A stretch of DNA of 64,000 bases, taken from NCBI GenBank assembly GCA_000349905.1, contig KB722746.1:370273-434272 (forward strand), written 5' to 3'. Shown here piece after piece: positions 58,508-64,000 of this stretch (within the stretch, counting starts at the first letter, position 1; each line of letters opens with the position of its first letter). Under the pieces are notes generated by a model that saw only the letters and a program-made list of their open reading frames with translations, did no database searches and was not told the DNA's origin. The position numbers and the translations under genes were made by a program. The DNA comes from Volvariella volvacea V23. Its lineage: Eukaryota > Basidiomycota > Agaricomycetes > Agaricales > Pluteaceae.

Positions 58508-59053
58508 TGCCGGAGGACAACAGCTCTCAAGCCGCGCGCTTGCTCTAAATTTCACCTCAAGCTCGTTCTCATGTAAGTCGCCCTGATATCAGATTGAGTG
58601 GGAGGTGGGCTCTATAGAAGGTCTCGCACATGAATGCCATAGATTGGTCATTGTGTTGCTAGCTAAGACGCATATAATGAGAATTTCTTAATGTGATATC
58701 TCAACCTGACTTGAAGCTGATGAAAGAGAGTAAAATCAGAATTATACGCGTGCTCATTTAATGCAGATGACCGTGAAAATGGAGCTTGTGTGGTGTTGCA
58801 ATGAACACGGAATAGAATATCTCGAGAACAGCCACATAAACGGGATCATTATGCCAAGCTAGTTGCCCAATCAAGATTATCATACAGAGCAAAAAATCTC
58901 AACAGTAGCTTGGTAAACGTTATTGCTCCAACCAGGATACCAATTCCAGGCAGGCATACCAGTCTACAAACCATAGAAAGCGAAAATCTTGGGACTCACC
59001 CGAGCACGAGCCACGAGGGCAATTCTATTACCACTTTTGGGAGATTCCACGAA
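58508..59053. other. Intergenic between the two HDQGW-family members
   Basis: AT-rich; a plus-strand frame at 58910-59254 is antisense to the next gene and is not called. Confidence 0.45.
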
Positions 59054-59770
59054 TTAAAACCCATTCCCGGCACCATCCTCATCCATTTTCTGCAAGCGGC
59101 ATTCACCCCTATTCCATACTACCTCGTGTATTCTCTTTGTTCGATCCGCACGTCGGTTGCACTGGACTGTGTAGACCCTTCTATCGCGGTCTTGAATCTC
59201 CTTGATATCACTAGGCAAAACAGGGTCCTGCAACCTGTGCGATTCGGCCTCTGAAAGGACAACAGCACTAAACTGACTCCAAGCGCCTGCGTATGGCACT
59301 AATTATAGTGAAGATATGGTCAGGGTCCGAGTAGACAATCTTTCAAAGGAAGGAATACATACACGCATGGCGGCCCCATCCCAACCTTGGTCGTGACTCT
59401 CTAGCTCAAACCTCATCCTCTCAATCCGCACAGCAGAGCCATCGGGCCCCACACTTGGAATTGCCCTGGAGGCGAGGTAAACCCGCCAAACATCCTCGTA
59501 GGGAAGTCGAGCTCGAACTCGAACCTCCTCGCCTACATGAGAAATAAGTCTTGGCCAGCACTCTGCTTGCTGTAGAACCTCATCCACCAGCCTGCTGGGC
59601 ACGAATCCGAGGAGCTTGCGTACCTGTGACACATCTTGGAGTGTTGGATAATGGTGGTTGATAGTTACATGGGTTGCAGATGTCCGTGGTTGGGGTATCC
59701 GTGGCGGAATGAGTGGTGTTGGGACAACCGGCACTGCAGCTGCAGTTCGTGCTGGGCGTCTTTTGCGCAT
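59054..59770 (-). CDS. Small conserved fungal protein with an HDQGW motif
   Basis: Minus-strand exons: 59770-59365, 59298-59054 (651 nt, 216 aa). A basic N-terminus (MRKRRPARTAA) and Pro-rich stretch are followed by a helical part (VRKLLGFVPSRLVDEVLQQAECWP), the strand MRFELESHDQGWDG, and after the intron AGAWSQFSAVVLSE. The S-H-D-Q-G-W motif with a following aromatic-rich strand recurs in Agaricomycete proteins; no biochemical function is known to me. No signal peptide. A damaged paralogue lies 550 bp downstream in the same orientation. Confidence 0.68.
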
Positions 59771-60806
59771 GACTTGATACGAAGGAGTTGATGCCTCGAG
59801 AGTTTACCTATATACCAGGCTCACCCAAGGCTTCCGAGTCTCGTGGCGTGAGTAAGGTGACGTAGATCGTTGAGTCAAAGATCTCAAGTGTGATTGTATG
59901 AATGCAATTAGCCTAACAAGGAAACTATATAATTACCTCCATGGCAAAAGCACAGAAGGTAGAAATTCCACAACTCGTAATGGAGAAAATTATTTGTAAT
60001 TTGGCTGCTCTTGATCAACCATTCATTAGCGTCCTTTAAGATTCTTACCAGCTCAAAGTTGAATGGAGGCGGACACGATGGTGTGTACGACACATGTTCT
60101 GTGGTTGATGAAATATGCAGGTGCTGGACGAGTCGTTTAGGACCGATGAGGGGTACGAGGACATCACTCTCCAACACGTTGGTGTGGTCTACGCTCGTTG
60201 CTTCAGCATTCCAACCTTGTGCGACGCCTATCTCATTTGCCTGTCGTGAGCATACCTTGGGGCGAGGAATTTCACAAAGAAAACGCGCAGCAGAGCTATC
60301 AATTTACTGATTTCACGGGTTTGACGACGACGGACCCGCATCTGACTGTCGGGGGGCTGGAAGAGGGATATCGTATACAACCATCGTTTGCTGTTGCCAG
60401 GACTTGCCATTCACAATGCTGAGCGCCGAGCTGTCAATTACGTATGCTGTGACCTAGTGTGACTGAGTGGAATGCGTGGAAGACCAATGTGGATTAATGA
60501 AATGTGGCCGCCGGTGGACGCGGTGGAGGGCAGTCGGAGAATTGCAAGCGAGCGCTCAGGTGCTGACATAGCTGGAGAGAGCAAAGACACGGCGTCGATC
60601 TTGCCCTTGAAACAGGTTCGCCGAGCCATGACAACGGTGGAACGCGGGTGTCGGGTTGCAGAAACACGGAGGAATGCCAAATGCGGTATGTTATTCCCAC
60701 GCACAGCCATGGTGGATGTCCAAGGGTCCGGCTGATCTGCGAAAAGAGTTAATTGACATGTCGAACGGTCACTGCCACCGTCCAAATCCCCTCCGCTTCC
60801 ACCACA
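59771..60806. other. About 1 kb without a supported gene
   Basis: Frames such as 60198-60422 (+) and 59908-60177 (-) have no recognisable domain. The right part is the CaMK-type kinase promoter region. Confidence 0.4.
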
Positions 60807-63388
60807 ATGAGAGGCTTTTCTCTCAAGGACTCCCTGCTCCCCCAGCCCCCCAGCTTTGGCAAGAAGAAAAACTACGACATCCAGGACATCCTCGGCACCG
60901 GCAGTTTTGGCAAAGTCGCTGTATGTCGTTTGTTTCGTCGTCGGGCTCGGGCTCACCGGACGAGGGCGTCCTCTAGAAAGCGACATGGCATGTGCCCGTC
61001 GAGCAGCTGGCCATTGCTGAGCATGGCGCCGCTGCGGGCGACGCGAGCGGCCCAGCAGCTCTCACGCCCGGCCAGGAGAGCGGCGTCTCAAAGGAGGTGG
61101 CACTCAAGGTCATTCCAAAAAAGAAGGTCAAGGGCAACGAGGCGAGCGTGTGGAGCGAGATGGAAATCCTCAAGGGCCTCGATCACCCCAACGTCGTATG
61201 TCTTCCCTCCCGCCCGTGTCTCGCTTGTCTCTGATCACACGACCCAGGTCAAGTTCTACGAGTGGTTCGAGTCGAGAACAAAGTACTTTTTGTCGTTTGA
61301 GCTGGCGACGGGCGGGGAGCTGTTTGCGCGGGTCACGTCGAGGGGGAAGTTTACGGAGCAGGATGCGGTGGCAGTTACGCGGTCTGTTTTGTCCGGTGTC
61401 AAGTATCTCCATGACCACGACATCGTCCACCGGGACTTGAAGTGCGTTGCCCGTCATTCTTGATGTTTATCATGCGCTTACGTGCACTAGGCCGGAGAAT
61501 ATCCTCTACCGCTCAAAAGACGCACAGAGTGACGTGGTCATTGTCGATTTTGGCATGTCGGTGTTTTTGCTCCCCCTCGCGCGTCTCCCGTACTCACCGG
61601 ACGCCTAGTGCGAAACACCTCCACTCGAACGAGGAGCAGCTGCATTCCGTGGCTGGAAGTCTAGGTTATGTCGCTCCAGAGGTCTTGAAGAAACAAGGAC
61701 ACGGTAAACCTGTCGATATCTGGGCCATTGGGTGAGTGGGCACTCTTTCACTTCACCATCTTCCTCCTTTGCGCGTTCGCCCGCCCATCCATTCCTGACC
61801 CACGAAATCTCTGCATCGTGCAGGGTCATCACATACGTGCTTCTCTGCGGCTACTCCCCCTTCCGATCCGAAGATCCTGCAGTGCTTGCCCAAGAAACCA
61901 CAGAAGCCAAGATCGAGTTCCACGAGCGATACTGGAAGAACGTCTCTGATCAAGGTAAGCCCGCCGAGGGTCATTCCAACTCCTCCCCCTCGTTGCATCA
62001 TCCATCCCATCTCTCGCAATTGTGTCGTTTCTATTTCTGTTGTCTTGTTTCTATTTTTGGTCGTGCGGGGAAGCGAGCTTCTTTGTGGTCGTGCAACGAT
62101 CCCTACTTTGTGTTGTGTGTGCTGGGCGGAATGAAGAGCTAACGCGATCGCTCTTTGCTCCCTCTATAGCTAAAAACTTTATCAAATCCCTCTTGAGTCC
62201 CGATCCAAGCACAAGACCGACCGCAGCCCAAGCCTTATCCGATCCCGTGCGTGTCCTTCTCTCCATTCCCTGCCCCCCCTCCCCTCCCCGTCCCCGTCCT
62301 CCTTCCCCGCCCTCCCATCATCAGCTGCTCACTTACTGACCCCCTTTCTGCTGCAGTGGCTAACAACGCACGCACCCTCGACCGAACACGACCTCTCGGA
62401 AGGCCTCAAATCGACCTTCAACCCGCGGCAGCGCTGGCGCTCCGCCATCACCTCCGCCCGCGTCCTGGGCAAGTTTGGGAGCCTCCAGGAGAAGATCCGG
62501 ATGGCGGGCGCGAGCGGGTCGAGCGTGGACATCTTTCGAGACGACGACGACGACGCGGCGAGCGTGTTGAGTGGCGAGAGTGCCGAGGTCGGAGAGGAGG
62601 TGGGTGGTGTGGGCGCGGGCGTGGGTGTGGGTGTGGGAGCAGGAGAAGGGAGGAGGGTGGCGAGGAGCGCGACGACGCCGAGTGTGGGCTCGGGTGGTGC
62701 GCGCGCGCTCGAGAGCCGGACGTCGACATATGCCGATGCTCTGCCAACGCCATCCGCACCAGCACCAGCAGCGCTAGCGGCGGGTGGGTCAACCACAGCA
62801 CCTAGCGTCGCACGGCGCACAGCACCAGACCACGAGGCGCCAGCCTCCGCCGCCGCACTGAGCGAGACGCTCTCGCCCTACATCGTCGTCTCGTCCCTCT
62901 CGCCTTCGACGTCAAGCTCACCCTCGAGCTCGCCGTCGGTCATATCGTCGGCCGTGCCCTCCCCGACGACGGTCACGTCGCCCTCGATCGCCTCTGCCTC
63001 TGTCTCTGTCTCTGCCTCCGTGCAGGCGTCGCCTCAGCCACAGGCGGCGCTCAAGTCCGCAGCTGCTGCTGCTGCTCCCATGTCGTCGTCGTCAACTCCA
63101 CCAGCACAGGCCTCCTCCTCGTCCACGTCTACATCCACAACACCGGCCACAACAGTTGCAACCGCACCCGCACCCGCACCCGCACCCGCACCCGCACCTC
63201 CGGCCACACCCCCGCATCACGCACAAGACGAAGACGACGACAGCGACCCCAAGTTCCCGGGGTCGTTCGAGCCCGATACCCACCACCACCACCATCATCA
63301 CCACCATCACCACGGACACGGGCATGGCGAGTTTTTGCCGCTCCATGTGGTGGGGTGGTTGTTGAGAAAGTTGAATCTTGGCCAATGA
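60807..63388 (+). CDS. CaMK-type serine/threonine kinase with long low-complexity tail
   Basis: Exons: 60807-60920, 60977-61195, 61248-61441, 61491-61556, 61609-61731, 61824-61954, 62170-62246, 62357-63388 (1956 nt, 651 aa). Kinase motifs: Gly loop [15 protein letters not shown] Lys, [45 protein letters not shown] ~35-residue Ala/Gly-rich insert separates the Gly loop from the catalytic Lys. The activation loop reads [10 protein letters not shown], where most CaMKs have CGTPGYVAPE. After the kinase fold, a WxxxH...[19 protein letters not shown] segment looks like the autoinhibitory/calmodulin-binding region. The ~280-residue tail is Ser/Ala/Pro-rich with an (Ala-Pro) repeat and an 11-His run, ending in a hydrophobic [11 protein letters not shown]. 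Ca2+/calmodulin control is inferred from family. Confidence 0.9.
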
Positions 63389-64000
63389 GTCTGGTTTTCT
63401 GGGGGGCATTGTGCGTGAAGAGGGTGGGTGAAAGGGGACAGAAAGTATAATGAGGTGTGGTATGTTATGGACCTATGGTTGACATATAGTATGGTATGGT
63501 ATAGGGCTTTTTCAGTTGTTATACATTTGCTGGTTTTAGTCTGGTTTGGTGTATTGGGCAATGTTAGTTGTTGGCATATAAATGCTCTTTCAGTGTGCTG
63601 GTTTTATGTTGGTCCTGGACTGCACTTTGACTCAAATTCACCATTTTGTTGCTTGTGCTCTAATGCAAGATTATCAGAAGTAAACTAGATGTCTGATACA
63701 TACCATAATAGCAATCAAAGTGATTTATGTCGCTTGCCTATTCCCACAAAAAGATGTTATTAAATGCTATTCAAGTACATGAGATAACATGTTGGGGAAA
63801 AAGCGAATACTCAGATTCTATTCCCAAGCGAAGAATAGTAAGTAAGGGGGTGTAAAGAAGAGACTAGCTCATAGTCGCTTACCTATTCCCAAGCAAAGAA
63901 TCTTTAAAGCTGGGGAATAGGTGGCGAGAGCAGTACAGTATATATACTACTCAAAGGTAAATAAAGGTAAATAAAGGGATATAATCTCCTGGGTGAGGAG
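63389..64000. other. Window-end intergenic region with short inverted repeats
   Basis: After a T/G-rich 3' flank, three CTATTCCC copies appear (near 63738, 63818, 63883), the last within an inverted repeat. The tandem AAAGGTAAAT/AAAGGTAAAT lies near 63953-63974. No gene. Confidence 0.5.
63881..63922. repeat. Short inverted repeat, MITE-like
   Basis: ACCTATTCCC at 63881-63890 is the perfect reverse complement of GGGAATAGGT at 63913-63922, with further near-complementary bases outside (CGCTT.. and ..GGCG). The same CTATTCCC unit recurs to the left. Confidence 0.6.

Noticed and set aside
60438..60986. Minus-strand 182-codon frame upstream of the CaMK
   Set aside because: Overlaps kinase exon 1 in antisense and shows no domain or paralogue.
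1..64000. tRNA, rRNA and CRISPR arrays
   Set aside because: Looked for tRNA T-loop motifs and regularly spaced repeats; none convincing was seen, and CRISPR is not expected in a fungal nuclear genome.

Overview
This is a eukaryotic window, most likely a mushroom-forming basidiomycete (Agaricomycetes). The evidence is dense genes split by many 40-75 nt GT-AG introns, a class I hydrophobin, a glyoxal-oxidase-type copper radical oxidase, a FunK1 kinase, a NACHT NTPase, and members of families common in these fungi. Gene models were built by hand: splice sites were chosen so that phases agree and family motifs line up, and each multi-exon model given as intact sums to a whole number of codons. 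Two runs of exactly 100 N (2154-2253 and 49031-49130) look like scaffold gaps.

Layout. 1-3.2 kb: the 3' end of a Ser/Pro-rich protein and a peroxisomal 2,4-dienoyl-CoA reductase-like SDR. 4.9-8.8 kb: an ERV2-type sulfhydryl oxidase, a LanC-like protein and a class I hydrophobin. 9.6-15.4 kb: a tandem family of secreted proteins with two apple/PAN-like cysteine modules and a C-terminal carbohydrate-binding-like region; two members are intact and one is decayed. 15.9-22.8 kb: an HNH-nuclease-domain protein, an alpha/beta hydrolase and a membrane-anchored copper radical oxidase. 25.2-30.9 kb: a 24-exon Upf1-like SF1 helicase with NFX1-type zinc fingers (ZNFX1/Hrr1 family).

31.5-52.2 kb is a high-turnover block in which a few families are repeated and partly decayed: three C2H2 zinc-finger paralogues, F-box family A (two genes and one pseudogene), F-box family B (one gene and one pseudogene), a TFIIS-N-like small protein plus a fragment, a possible solo LTR, and a NACHT gene broken by a 5'-truncated LINE. 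The LINE is flanked by a 15-bp target-site duplication, and the host gene is otherwise open over 771 codons.

52.4-64 kb: a polytopic membrane protein, a TFIIS-N-like relic, a FunK1 kinase, two 'HDQGW' family members (one damaged), a CaMK-type kinase with a long low-complexity tail, and short CTATTCCC-containing inverted repeats at the window end.

The strongest observations are the LINE-interrupted NACHT gene, the exon-modular C2H2 family whose intron splits a zinc-ligand His codon in all three copies, two GC-AG introns (one replacing a GT donor at a paralogous position and open if retained), and a 19-nt microexon carrying the helicase Walker A motif. I do not claim a wholly new system. The 31-52 kb block is the best candidate for a lineage-specific, fast-evolving gene set.
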